Source: Varroa destructor (lineage: Eukaryota > Arthropoda > Arachnida > Mesostigmata > Varroidae). From it: a DNA stretch of 64,000 nucleotides. Under the pieces are notes generated by a model, which ran no database searches, was not told the origin of the DNA, and saw only the letters and a program-made list of their open reading frames with translations. Below, one piece after another: positions 13,441 through 25,800 of the stretch. The first letter of the stretch is position 1, and each line of letters opens with the position of its first letter. The stretch is taken from positions 38,819,042 to 38,883,041 of the forward strand of contig NW_019211456.1 of NCBI RefSeq assembly GCF_002443255.2. Direction: 5' to 3'. The translations under genes and the position numbers were made by a program.

Positions 13441-16440
13441 GGTCGCGATAGGTTTCGGTCGACTTAGGACGATTTCTTGTCCTTTTTGTGATTAAAAGTG
13501 GCCACGTTATGTCAAAACAAGGGTATCAGGGCAACGCAAAACGAAACAGGGCAAGAAGCTTTTCGTTAGCGAAAGGCGTCGAAGGCTTTCGAAGACAAGG
13601 CTGCGGAAAATCCACATACAACATCTTCGAGAGGATTTCGATCCACTGACATAAGATGCGGCTGCGATGGCGGCAGCGTAGACAGCTTCTACTCGCTATA
13701 CCAATCTCGGCTGATTTTCTGTCCTTTTGCTACCGCGAGTCAGTGAAGCCTCTGACTCGCTGTTTCGCCAGCTAGCAGAAAGGAAACGAATCGCAACACG
13801 CCAGGCACATGTTTGCCGGCGACAAATAACCGATGTGCTAACGAATTGGCTCCAAGGCTTTATCTATGGCAGCAACGTTCTATTAGAAGACGCTATCCAA
13901 ACTCTATTTGACACACACGCTAACCCGGTCCAACGTCAATACACACATGCATGCCTAACCACATGCTGCAAATAGAAGAGCGTGAAAGAAAGAAATACGA
14001 GCCGTGGGTGTAGATCTATGAGAAAAATGCCGAAGATGTCCCTAGCTTTCACGATTTGCGTCGGCCACTCTGTGCACATCTAGGTAGCAATAATACATGT
14101 CGCCAATATCTTAGAGTGATTACTTGGTTCAGGGGGCTTGGGATACTTATTTCGATAGACATTAACTCATAGGGCATCCTATACTCTAACTGCCACTACC
14201 CCTAACGTCATCGCTCTCCTCTTACTTTCCTGGACCGACCATTTCAATGGCGAGCAACTTAAAAATATATTACTCAAGACAGATTTAGAGAGACTCGGTA
14301 TGGTTTCTATGAGTAGAGCATCGTAGATCAGGCCATGACTTCACAGAAAGAAGACTGAGTAGAACATCTCGAGAGAGCGATCACTCTGCGAAGATCGTCC
14401 TCTCCATCGGCTGTAGTTAATTCTGCTTGGCAACCCCGGCCTAGTCCCATCCAGACATGTATCAAAGCTTCTTAAATGGTTAAACCGGAAAGCTTGTGAC
14501 AAAATATCTCAAAGAAAACTCGAAATCGAAGGACGAGCGAGAGTCGTGTGGAACAGTATGACACGTATGTCGTACGCTAACCAGGCGGATGGGAGCTTCA
14601 GTTGCAGGAACAGTCGATCTCTGATGCTGTTATGGGCACCACTGCTATTCTTGACAGGCGGTGTATTACTGCCTTTTTCTGACCGGCACGGTCAATTGTG
14701 AGGAATTGACATGATGTGTTTATTTTGTTGTACTGCTCTTCCTACTAGCCTAGTCTGGGCTAGCCGAAGGCAACAGGCTCATACTCCTGCTGCACTTTCT
14801 TTTGTCGTCTTTTTCTCTAATTACGTGGATACAAGCCATGCGGGGGTACAGAAGCAACTGTCGGGTGCCGGCCGTTACGACGGCTCGGTTCTGCTTCGAC
14901 GATCGGGAGTAAAGACGGCCCAGTTTCGTAGTTGAACCACCAGGGGCAAAGGCAGTAGCAATAATAGTCGTAACACTCGCGTGTTGTACTAGTTGAAGGC
15001 AAGCATGGTAACGGCATTAACTTTTCTCGTTCTTCTCGCACTTTCGTGTCTCACTGGTCGTCTTTCGCTATTCATTGGGGGCACGTACGTCGTTAAGTGT
15101 CTTAAGAGTAAATTACACCCATTTGGAATTAGCAGACCCTCAGTCCTAGTCGCCGGTGCGGTGCGCTCTGCGTCGAAGGATCTTACCCGGACTAACAAAG
15201 AGATAGTAGGGCCGACAAAAGCCCAATTTCCTTGGACTTCTCTTTCTCTCGCTTGCCCAGCGTAAGAGTGAAAAAGCGCCTCCTAATCCTACCGCTAGCG
15301 TGCGCCTGGTTCCTGACTCGTCTCCTTTTTCCTACTTATTTTCGTAGCGCGGTCCTCCCTCATCGTGCTCCGCAGCGGACTCGTGTCGATACAGATAGTA
15401 GCGCACACTCGCTCAAGGCTGAGGAGCCGCGGCCATGCCAAAGGGACTAATTTATCACAATTCAGTTCTGAGAAGCGGCAGCAGCCGGGCACTGAGTGGC
15501 CGAAAAGTCCAAGAAGTCCTTCCTCTTCTCGTTGGCGCCGATGCCGCACCAGACAGCAGCATGCACTGGGCAGGCTGGTGGTAGATAGCCAACGAGTCTT
15601 CTGCGAGTGGTTCTGTTATATGATGTCCTCTACCGTACTTTGTGCTGGCTACTTGTCGGCAATAATATCCTGAAGGAAAAAAGAGACAAGAGAAGGCAAG
15701 TTTCTGTCGTTATTTTTGCAGCCTCTCATTTTTCTTCTGCTGCCTTTTTTACTTCTGACCGTCCTTAGGGATCATGACGCCGACGGCTTTCGATCAAAGT
15801 AGCTTTCTTCCGCTCGTTTCGCAGGGGACGGATCGGTCACTGTCTCTACACTTAGAGCGCACTCTTCCAGCAAAGGTGATCGCAGAAGCAGCAGCGAGTA
15901 CTAGCAGTTCTCTCCTGATCATTCGTTCGTTCAATAAACTTCCTAGAACTACGGAGGAAATAGCGGCGACGATAATGTAGATGTCGCCGACTGAACTAAC
16001 GGCGCATTTCGAGGTTGATGAGTTCGCGTGCCATCGGCAAAACTAGGAGCAGGTGCGCTATTCCTTGTCATCGCGCTGGCTCCACTATGAGCATCCGCGT
16101 ACGCGTAGAATCAAAACGAGAAGAGAGAACACTTTTAGACAGTGGCAGCGCACTAAGGAAAAAAGGCCAAGGTAAAGGTATGAAAAGGACCTACGAAGGT
16201 TTTGGCGTAACGTTTTTGTCGTAGTTCAGCGATCGAGAAAGTAAGAAGATACAGAGAGAAGTGAAACGATTGGAAAAAATTTCGTCAAGAAGCGCGCGAC
16301 TCTGAAAGGATAAAACAGCGAGCGTCCGATATAAACTATTCTATTCATGCTGAAGGCTACAACAGCAACTATTGCTATGACTTCCTCACTTAAAACAGTT
16401 GCTAATGCCATTGCCTTGCTCATGCGCTAAACACTATCGG
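13441..16440. other. GC-richer block with strand asymmetry, no gene recognised
   Basis: The plus strand is pyrimidine-rich around 15000-15760 (many ctttctt and tctcgt words) and switches to purine-rich around 16000-16330. The open frames here are rich in Ser, Leu, Phe and Arg, as expected from such composition. One of them (15005-15265) begins with a signal-peptide-like hydrophobic run and is discussed as a finding. Confidence 0.55.
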
Positions 16441-16983
16441 CAAGGTTTCAAGAAAGGCGAATTTATTCAGATACTCTTGATTCTCGAGAGCTAGTGGGCT
16501 TGAAATGAAGGCCCATACCATTCGGGTCACGCGTCCCAAGACCGCAAGAGACGTAATACGATTAGCTGCTATTTCACGTCGGGCAAAAAGGAACTGACGA
16601 ACTGGTATAATGATAACCGGTGGTCACTCTGACGAACCACCACACTAGGGGACGGACGCGGCGGTTAATAATACCATCAAACCGAGTGTTTCGTTAAGGT
16701 GATTTATGTTCAAGTCTTTAACTTCAAAGCTTTAACTTTAATGCCTTTTAATACAGTACCCCTACCTCGAGGATATTAAAAAAGCAAGCGTGATTGTTGC
16801 ATTTTATTTTGTGGTAAGCTGTAAAGTAACGAAATATTTTATGACCATACATTCTATACGTTTAAAAAACTTTCTTTTCGCGCATGCGCTGCTTTTTCGT
16901 CGTGATAACATAGAAAATCATTTTTTTTTGTTAGACTCAAAATTAAGCTGTTGTTAGCGCTAGGTACTACTATATTGTTAATC

Positions 16984-16996
16984 AAAAAAAAAAAAA
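16984..16996. repeat. A13 homopolymer
   Basis: Thirteen consecutive A, upstream of the first receptor exon. Confidence 0.9.
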
Positions 16997-18767
16997 CAAT
17001 ACTGTAGATAGAGTAACTCCTAAAGCTTACGTTTTCACACGTTGCTCATAAAATATTTTAGCATATTTATTCAATGTTCGACTAGCCAGTTATATTTGTT
17101 TACACCTGAGCCTCTTGTTTTAATCAGGTTCAGAGGGTCTAAATGAATATCTCCGTCTTACGCCAATCGGATTGAAATGTATGTTCATTCATTGTGAAAT
17201 AGATGACCAAATTTAACAATTATACAGTATTGTCACCACAGCTTGCACGCACGTCTTATGCGTACTTTTGCTATTCTTTTTTAAGGACTATACCAGAGTA
17301 GGAACTGAATAAAAATCACCAACCTAAATGAATGCATACGGACAATCCTTAAAGCAAGTGCTAAAGCAGCCGGGGCTATCAATATACTACGAGAAAGTAG
17401 TTATTTTTTGATTTCCTGAAAGCCGAATATTCCGACAGTAAAGAGGCTCCGACCAAAAGACGAAGTACTGCAGGGAAGATGCAGAGAAGACAAAGCAGGC
17501 CGAGGCCACTAGCTGTTAGAAGGAACTACCTTCTACTGCGGTAGGTTAGATATTTGACTACTGCATCGATTGGAACGGTCGGGATCTGGTGGGGAAAGGA
17601 TGCTCGAGGGTGAACCCAAAGATGACCTAGATCCTCTTTAGCTCTCCTGGCCAGCCCCGTTGCTCTCCTCGTTTAACTCTGCAGGGGATCGCAAGCAGGC
17701 GGCTATGACTGAATGCGATAATGATACTGGGCATAGCATTCATTCATAACAAGCAAAGGAATCTTCTATGACTCGCCATAGCGGCTTAATTCGTCGATCA
17801 TTAGGTACTTCTGGAGATCAACAAGCATGCAGCTGGCTAGCTACACAGAGTTCGTCTGTTTCGTAAATACATTCGTGTTCGAGCCTTTGGTGTGACGGCG
17901 TGGGTATGTATGCGGTGAGCGATGACAGCAGCCAGGTATCGAAGGCTGTTGTTTTAGCAGAAATCATACCTCTGTCGACTTTCATTGTCGTTATTGCTGT
18001 TGTCGCCGAATGACGAACCGAATATTAGAAATGCCTATATATGCGAGAGAAATCATCTGTGTTGACATAGAAATAGAAAAAGCTAGACAAGAACTCCTTT
18101 ATGTACGAGAAAAACATGGTGTTATACACTATAAAGTGTTGTAACAGAGCGGAACGTGCGATTCAAATTACTCAGCCATCTCTGTTGATTGTCTCATAAA
18201 CCGCACTATATAGCCTACTTTTCGAGTCTGTAGGGGTGCTTTACCGTTCTAGCGAACGTTTATATACGTCCAAGCATACGGAACGTACTTCATAACTGTA
18301 AGTGGAATAAACCTAAAAATAGTCACCACGTGTGGCAATCAAACTCGTCTACATTTCTCAACAGAATAGACAATACGCCATTAAATTCGGCTTTATTATT
18401 GCTTCTAGTTACTCCGTCATCCTCATAGGCTTTTCTGTCCTGCAGGACAGACGTGCGGACTTTTCCTTGGAATAAATTGTCTAGTCACATCTAACTATCA
18501 CGGAGAACTCTAATAGAATAGGCCCAAGATGACATGCGTTAATCCATTAGTGAATGGTTAGGAATATGAATCTTACTACAGTAAAGTACATGTTCGCATC
18601 TAATAATCTTGTTACGTTTAGTGTAGTCGATTAACAGCTGGAGAAGCCTTTGAAGGTGACTCAACTGACATTCAGTTGATAACTATTGGACGCATTCTTA
18701 GTTTGTACTTATTTGTGAACAAATGAAGGACACGTCAACAACTTTGTCGAAATTGCGTAGGTGCACT

Positions 18768-18790
18768 AATCTAGTACTAAGTACTAGATT
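18768..18790. repeat. Perfect 11-bp palindrome around one central base
   Basis: The arms aatctagtact (18768-18778) and agtactagatt (18780-18790) flank a single a. Shorter complementary pieces lie outside it: ggaca at 18728 with tgtcc at 18811, and ctttgt at 18742 with acaaag at 18803. The whole 88-nt segment could therefore fold as an interrupted stem. Confidence 0.6.
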
Positions 18791-19710
18791 TGTTTAGGGT
18801 AAACAAAGAATGTCCTCCACTACATAACTAGCCAAGCAGACGACAGCTTGAACCCTGCAGGCACAAACATGACAAGAAATAGTGATTTTTTGAAAAATAA
18901 TATATACTGAACTGGCCACTGTTAGGATTCATCGCCCGGACAGCTTATGTCCATTCATCCATCTCGATTAAGCGAAATGCTAAATTGCGTCTTTTCTTTT
19001 CTGTTTTCAATGTTTCATAAGCAGACCTTATCAATGGCACACACAGACAGAAGTAAACAAGGCAGATAACGAAAAAATACAAAGGAGTCAGAGAGGAAAA
19101 GCAACAGTGGCAGTTCCCAACGAGGGCGTATATTCTTCATAACTCATAATTGTATATGAAGCACAGTATCGTGTGGCTCCACTGTATCACTTCGTAGCAA
19201 TACGGCATATATAGATAGCAATGATCTCGTTTATTTAAGCTTCTTATTGCTTTGGCCGGATGTAGACCTAGGAAAAATTTAGGCTTAATTAATGAGTTTA
19301 CGCTCATTTTTTTCTACGTGAGCTCCCTATAAACTCACGGCGCTACTTGGACCGAGGAGTAAAAACACTAGAACATACATATAAAACGTTACAGTAAGAA
19401 ACAACACGTTAACATAGTGCCTCTGTAGTGAAGGTAACTAGCATTGTTTCTTATTGCATTTACTATGGTGCGTTTGTTCTGTGATAACAACGTTTTTAGA
19501 AATTTATCTTACACCTAAGCGGCACAACGATATTTTCGACTAGCCACCTCGCTCGATTAAATATTTTGCGGCAAAAACTACTACGGCCCTGAGTCTGTCA
19601 GCTCAAAAATTACGGTTGAATGACTAGTGCAGGTAGTCGCTACTATATGTCCAAACAAAAATATCTACACACTTTATAACCATAAAGAAAATGATGTTTT
19701 ATAATGTTAT

Positions 19711-19745
19711 CTAACCCGTCCAATTTACCACTGTTTTTGTTTCAG
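19711..19745 (+). promoter_or_regulatory. 3' splice site: branch-site-like ctaac and pyrimidine tract
   Basis: The sequence tatctaac lies about 30 bases before the AG, followed by ctgtttttgtttcag. This is the usual arrangement of a metazoan 3' splice site and fixes the start of the first visible receptor exon. Confidence 0.8.
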
Positions 19746-20153
19746 GAGGGCTGTTCGACAACGAGGACGACGAGCAGGACTTCGCGTTCCGCGTGGCCAT
19801 CGAGCGCGTCAATAACGACCAAAGTATTTTGCTCAAATCGCGGCTAGTGCCGCGAGTGGAGCGCGTCGAGAAAGACGACTGCTTCCGGGCGACGAAGAAG
19901 GTATGCACGCTGTTACGGGAGGGCATCGCGGGCATCTTTGGACCAACATCCGACGTCACCTCGATGCATGTCCAGTCGATCTGCGACGCCCTCGACGTGC
20001 CCCACGTTGAGATGCGCTGGGACTTCCAGCTGCAACGCGATGATCTTTCCATAAACCTCTTTCCGAAGCCCTCAATTTTGGCCCAGGCTTACGTTGACCT
20101 GATCAAGACGTGGGACTGGAAATCATTTGCTCTCGTCTATGAAGACCACGAGG
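19746..20153 (+). CDS. Kainate-type ionotropic glutamate receptor, N-terminal-domain exon (partial gene)
   Basis: This internal exon encodes about 136 residues of the extracellular amino-terminal domain of a glutamate-gated cation channel of the kainate subfamily. It starts GGLFDNEDDEQDFAFR, the first strand and helix of the domain. It contains GIFGPTSD (residues about 63-70; compare IFGP in animal kainate receptors), then QSICDALDVPHVEMRW (about 77-92; the QSIC..L.VPH...RW signature), and ends WDWKSFALVYEDHE. Cys54 in KKVC aligns with the family cysteine that pairs with one encoded further downstream; the partner is not visible. The acceptor is a pyrimidine tract ending tttcag at 19745, with a branch-site-like ctaac at 19711-19715. 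The donor is G|gtaagt at 20154. Both ends are phase 1. The exon is clearly more GC-rich than its surroundings. In the family this domain drives subunit assembly and faces the synaptic cleft. The start codon lies in an unseen upstream exon. AMPA-type or another insect-like clade is a less likely alternative, since the signature is kainate-like. Confidence 0.95.
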
Positions 20154-20460
20154 GTAAGTTCAAGAGGGATGTCTGACGTTAATACGCAGTTAAAATGTAG
20201 TAGAATGATAAATATCTGAGGGCTTAAAACCCTTCTAAAAGAGCTTACTTGAAAATAAATAACAGCGTAGTCGAACATAAATTACAGTTTATGCTACGTT
20301 CTACTGCTATTGCCGATCCTATCATAAACGACAAGATTTGTTATGTTCTACTATATTAGGCGTATCATAGCAACATGTAGGGCTCTAGTGTAGTTATCAT
20401 TATCATTAGTATTGTAAATATATTTCAGTATACAAAAGGAGTGATGGTGAGAAGAAGAGA

Positions 20461-20492
20461 TTTTTCTAATTTTTTTTTTAATTTTTTTTATT
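20461..20492. repeat. T-rich homopolymer tract
   Basis: Three T runs separated by one to four bases, about 310 bases after the first receptor exon. Confidence 0.85.
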
Positions 20493-21041
20493 ATTGAATG
20501 ATATTAAAATATGCTACTTAACTTGGTAGGAAGTTTCTATCAAGTAATAATGCATTACACAAGGTTTGATTGTCCCACTAAGCATACGTATCTTAAGGTC
20601 TTCAAAAATAGGATAATTAGATTATTTACACCGTTTCTCTGTATTATTCGAATGATTATAAATTTTTTTTGAGAAGATTTTCGATTCAATGAACGGCAAC
20701 GTTCAAGATCGGAAGTGGGGGGTTCCAACTGATCTTTCAAAACACATGCTAGGTCATATAGGCATATGTTCGGCATAGTGTAGGTTAACTTTTGAAAAAA
20801 ACGTCGCTCTCCATGTAGCGCATTCTATATTTACTTGTGGTGTTTCAGGCATTGAAGCATAGTTTAATTTCGTAGCTCGAACTGAAATTCTAATCTTTTA
20901 TAGGGTACCACCAGTTCTATGCGCGACGATTCCGAAGCAAAAGGTTTTGTATAAACAACGATTCGAGTCCATTTCGACGACCATGGGCTTTTAAAACATG
21001 ACTGTCCTCTTATTTTCCTTTCTAGCTCACAGATTGTAACC

Positions 21042-21144
21042 CGAAAGCAAAAGACAAACGTCTAAGAGGCACGTTTTAGACTTAAAGACCGATTCGTATC
21101 GCAAACATAGAACCGGTCTTTAGACTTACTCTTTGTTGCTTTCG
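21042..21144. repeat. Nested inverted repeat
   Basis: The outer arms are cgaaagcaa (21042-21050) and ttgctttcg (21136-21144). The inner arms are taaagaccg (21083-21091) and cggtcttta (21114-21122). It lies within the large receptor intron. Arms this short may arise by chance; the nesting is the only notable point. Confidence 0.35.
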
Positions 21145-22568
21145 TGTCCTTAGAGATTCTAAGCCTTTTTCGAGGTTAAAGAGTAATAGGAATCCAGGAG
21201 TCTAGAAATGAGAGAAGCTTCGAAGGGCTGCCATTCTCACCAGTCACCAAATCACACTTAAGGTGAGCTTTCTCTAGGTTTCGGGGTAGCTTCTTGATCA
21301 GACACTCCGCTGCCCATTTCCCTTCACTCAGCCTTTTGTTTCAGTAAGATCACGCCCTCCCAGGCGGGACCGCACTTTACAAGTCCTTTTCCTAACGAAG
21401 GCTAAATGCTGAACGGTAGGCGACGATTGAATGTTAAGGAAGGACTTAGATTGCTTTTTTTTTTTATTTTTACCATAACATTTACCATAAACTCGATATA
21501 CGGACAACGATTTTAGCAGTTGCTAAATAATTGAATATGTTAGACTCAGCAGAATGGTATCTGTGCTCAGCTTCTTTCTTTATTCCTAATGTCGTTTTCT
21601 GAGCTAAGACATTCGTTATCGGCTTGGATCTAAAACTTTTCCAACTAACGCTTTCAAAAACCAGAGAAACCTTTGTTCTTCTCTAACAGAAGAAAAAGGT
21701 GCCTATTGAGCCACTAAATGAGGAAAGTTAATGGTAATGGTAGTATTATGTTTGCGTACCTGAGTCACACGATGATATCATTACACTTCACATCACCTGC
21801 CCCGGTCCGTGATGACCTTCAGCAACGCGTTACAGGACTAGCTTCTTCAGTTCTCCCATCCTTTGCTGTCCTATGTTAGTACTCTCTTATTGTTTCCATG
21901 TTTTCGAAGCTTTTCCCTAAGTCATACTATCGAACTGAATCCATCGTTGGTATTTCCGATTACTAGCAATACTACAAAGAAAACCACCCGCATAACGTCC
22001 ACCGCAAATGTTCGGAGAACGGAGTCCGAAAGTAGCCGTCCTGTTTACTCATCCTACTCTCATGAATCAAAGTGTATAGTTCCCCTACAAGTCCCCCCTA
22101 GAGAAAAACTTACTGACATGGGTCAGTTGCAGGTACCTGAGTGTCTGTCTGTCAGTGTGTTTGTCTGTCGGCCTCCGTGACGAGATGGACTCGACTGCAG
22201 AGGAACAAAAGTGCCCTCCTTATCTCTCCTTCCATCTCTGTTCCTCGTTTTCGGTCACTTTTCCGTTCTCCTTCAATGGCAATTCGCCTTCGTGGGTTAG
22301 CCGGACCTTCTCTTTCTTTTTCTTTTAGCCGTCTTTTTCGTCGATCCACGGTCGCTCTATCAGCCGTTCGGTGGGTCTTGGCGCTTTTGCGTCTCGCGGC
22401 GTTTCCGTCGAACGAATCGCTCCGCCTGGTGCCTGCCGATTCCTTCACGTTTACGCGACTCGAGGCATTGCCTCGGGAAGAAATCGCGATAAAAAGTTTC
22501 TATTGGCACTCCTCTACCCTACTGCAGCACACTGGGTGTTGTTGATGATGGTGCACCGTTCTGAGGAT

Positions 22569-22592
22569 TGCAAAGGCTGGCAGGCAGAGAGG
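22569..22592 (+). repeat. Dispersed short repeat, copy 2
   Basis: Starts tgcaaaggctggcaggcaga; it is the counterpart of 12014-12038. It lies in a GC-richer part of the large receptor intron. Confidence 0.3.
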
Positions 22593-22844
22593 CAACGAAG
22601 CGGGCGCGTCGAGAACAGATATAGTAAAATGCTGCTGCTGGCGATGGCCTGGTAGGGCTCGACTGAGCAGAGAAGAGACTCGCTCATCAGAATTGTTCAC
22701 TGCTACGAGTGCTACTAGACTGTCATCAAAACTGCCGCAGCAGTGGCAGTCCCCCTACTAGTCAGCCCTTCCCCCTTCACCACCTCTTCAGCGTTCCTCG
22801 CACTACGCACTACTCGCTAGCTCATTCACTGCTGCGGCTACTTT

Positions 22845-22862
22845 TATATATATATATATAAT
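22845..22862. repeat. TA microsatellite
   Basis: Eight uninterrupted TA units, followed by atgtatgtgtg, in the large receptor intron. Confidence 0.9.
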
Positions 22863-25800
22863 GTATGTGTGGTAAAAGCAACCGTACTACGTAGCGAAGC
22901 TGCGGCTGGTATCGCCCAACACTATTTCTTTTTCGCCGCTAGGCGTAAGTCGTCCATTGACGTTCGCCGAGAAGAAACGAACGTTTTTCCGTATAGGAAA
23001 GGAAGCGTTTCACGTAACGTACGAGACATGAGCCTACACGAAACACATATACAGCTATATTCTAGTACGGCTGGTAGAAACTGTCGTATTTGAAGCAATT
23101 CTTAACGACAGTACAGGAGGTAAACCTAAAACATTTATTTAGCAGTTGCACTATGTGCTAGCAAGGGTTGTGATCGTCGACACTCGATACTCACTCAGTG
23201 TCACCAATTTGGATAGCCTTGATAAAAGGGGCCGAACACGAAAAGAAGAACACGTGACTAAAACAAATATGGCGACTGAAAACCAACAGCCAAGATGGAA
23301 AAACTTCAGCTGATGATTGACAGACGGCAGAAGAAGAAAAGAAATACGCTTAACGGACTGCCGTGGCGCACTGCAGTGGTGTCTGGCTGATGACGAAATA
23401 GACACGCCGACATGTTACTTCGACCGCTGTTGTTGCTGCTGCTTGATGCTTTAGGCATTCGCTCTTCTTGCCTTTCTCCTAAAATAGCCTACATAGTGGA
23501 AGCACGTCTTGCTTCAGCAGTCCAGCCTTTCTTTGGCTAACCCGTGTAGCTAACAGCTTGAAACGCCACGCAACAGCATCACCACGCTGCATTTTCCACA
23601 CAGCCGCCGTGACCTGCGTGACGTGCGTTTTGTTTGGTCCGTAAGCGATAAGCTAATGCCGTTGAGGCGTTCGTTCTGTTATAAAGAGGAAATGATGGTA
23701 GGGGGCAAAAAAACAGGAACTTCTTCCAAGTCTTCCGTTGATCAGATCGCAACACGTGGAGTTCCACCTGCACAAAGTGTTTTTAACAGAGGGCATGGCG
23801 GCCGCTGGCAAAGGCAATGGTAGCGGGCAGTGCTGCTAAAGCGTTTGATAGCACTTTACTGTGCCTCATGTCCCATGTTACCATTCGAGTTAGCATTTGT
23901 TTTCAGTGAAGACCTCTTTTTTTTGCCCGCTGTCAAAGGGCAGACCACCATGCTACAAACACGCGCGCACATGCACACACACAGCACGCACTCTTGCCAT
24001 GTGCTTGAACCGTACGATATGTTTTGAAGAGTCTGAGGTGCGTTTTTGTCTTGTGCATTAGTGGTTGCTACTTCCGTCCTTTCCCGGATTGCCGTCCTTA
24101 CCACCGCCTGCTTTGCATGGTGAATGAACAACATCTAGGTTTTCCTGTTCGCATGATGCCCTTTGATGTCTTGCGATAAGAGGGGTGGATAGGCGATCGA
24201 TGCGCTCAGTTAGATAACGGCCGTGCGTCAAATTTCGGCGCAGGACTGGAGACATTCTATGGGAAATAGAAAACCAGAGATGAGACGATGTTGAGGATGT
24301 ACATTATTCAAGCAGCTGGCGTCGTCAGTGTTTCGCGCCTTTAGTATGGAATTCATTCCGAGAGATAATATGATATCTTTTTGAAAGACAGAGGAAAAAG
24401 AGCCCTCAAAAAAAACCTGCTTTGCAAGCCTTTGTTGCCATCCTGCTCCAGTTACTGCGGTGGCAACGAAAACGACGTGGGTAGCCTGAGCAGCATGGAC
24501 GTACCGGAACGTAAGTGAGCGAAGAGAACGTAACTTTATGGAGGGAAAGGGCGCTATGTATAGCAGTTTCACCCGTCGAGCCTCCCATTCAGCGGAAAAT
24601 ATAGGAAAAATAGTATTAGGATTGGTGCTCACACATATACCACACATAGATATCATGAAAATGCAGCTTTGGAACGTTCTAGCGGGCACCAAAAAAGCAG
24701 TTGTTCTTGAGACCTTCGCGTCCCTGATGCCGGTGGCAGTAAAGGCGTCGACTTCAGTTTTTCAACCTCTACCAGTCTTCAGTCACGCGAAACGAGTACA
24801 AAGCGAGCCTAGGAGGCTACGGCACGATTATCCTAATGCGCGACCAGGCCTCAATGGCCTAGACCAACAGAATGCCAAATGAACGTTGCATATTTTGCTC
24901 ATTTATCTTTGGTACTACTGATAATGCTTCCGCTCTGCCTTCTAGTGCCATTGGTCCCAGTCTCTGCTACTAACTGCACTCGGGCCATTCCGATATTAAA
25001 GCATAATCGGCCCCTATACTGGGTCGAAAGAAAAACGACAGCCAACTAGATACTTTGTCAATCGGCTGTCTCTGATATGTTTTCGCTCTTCCCTGAGCCA
25101 TTCCGCACCGCTATTATCAACGCTTTACGCATTTGCAGTTATTATGATAACCACTGTAAAAAGTACCGCAACACTACCAGTAACAAAGAAGAGCAGCTCA
25201 AACACTGCTATCGTTTACTTTTCATCGCAGTGCCTGTAGGTTTTGGCGACAGGTGCATAATACCGTACCTGTAATAGTAACACAGCTGTAGCGGTAAATC
25301 GCCTATTGCTACCCCATGTCTTACCCATATCGGTATCAATGGTAGCTGTAACGAGCAGTAACGTAACACATAATGGGTTGAGACGTTTGAAAGAAGCCCG
25401 CCACGTGCAGCATTGCCAATGTGTTTGAGCACGAACAGCATCGCCAGCAGTCCAGCCAGTTGCGCAGTCCGAACATGCGCCAAGAATGCAACAACTGGAC
25501 AACAATGTTACCAAGGAGCGATGGGAGGACAGTTTGTAAACTAGCCATTCATTGATCGCGATTCCGCTGTTGCTTCTGTGGTCGTCATCGCCTTCGGTGT
25601 CCGGCCTGTTATTATTTGGCTTCCGTATATTGCTGCTATCGTCATCATAACTATAGCTGGTATATTCAGTTCTGCTTGCAATATGACTCCACCCATTGGA
25701 TGTTTGTCAACTAATTAGCTATGATCAAGCGTAGCTCGTGGCGTTTCCCTACGGCTGTTGCCATATTGTCACGACGTTGGACGTACTAGACAAAGCCCAT

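Larger units (their letters stand above)
16441..19745. other. AT-rich DNA immediately upstream of the first receptor exon
   Basis: AT-rich, with an A13 run at 16984-16996 and a group of small hairpins between about 18120 and 18815. The last 60 bases carry the branch-site-like ctaac and the pyrimidine tract of the receptor exon acceptor. Because the exon at 19746 starts in the middle of a codon, at least the right-hand part of this stretch is intron. Confidence 0.7.

Noticed and set aside
24228..24692. Minus-strand open frame of 154 codons
   Set aside because: No recognisable domain, an irregular hydrophobic pattern, and overlapping open frames on both strands.
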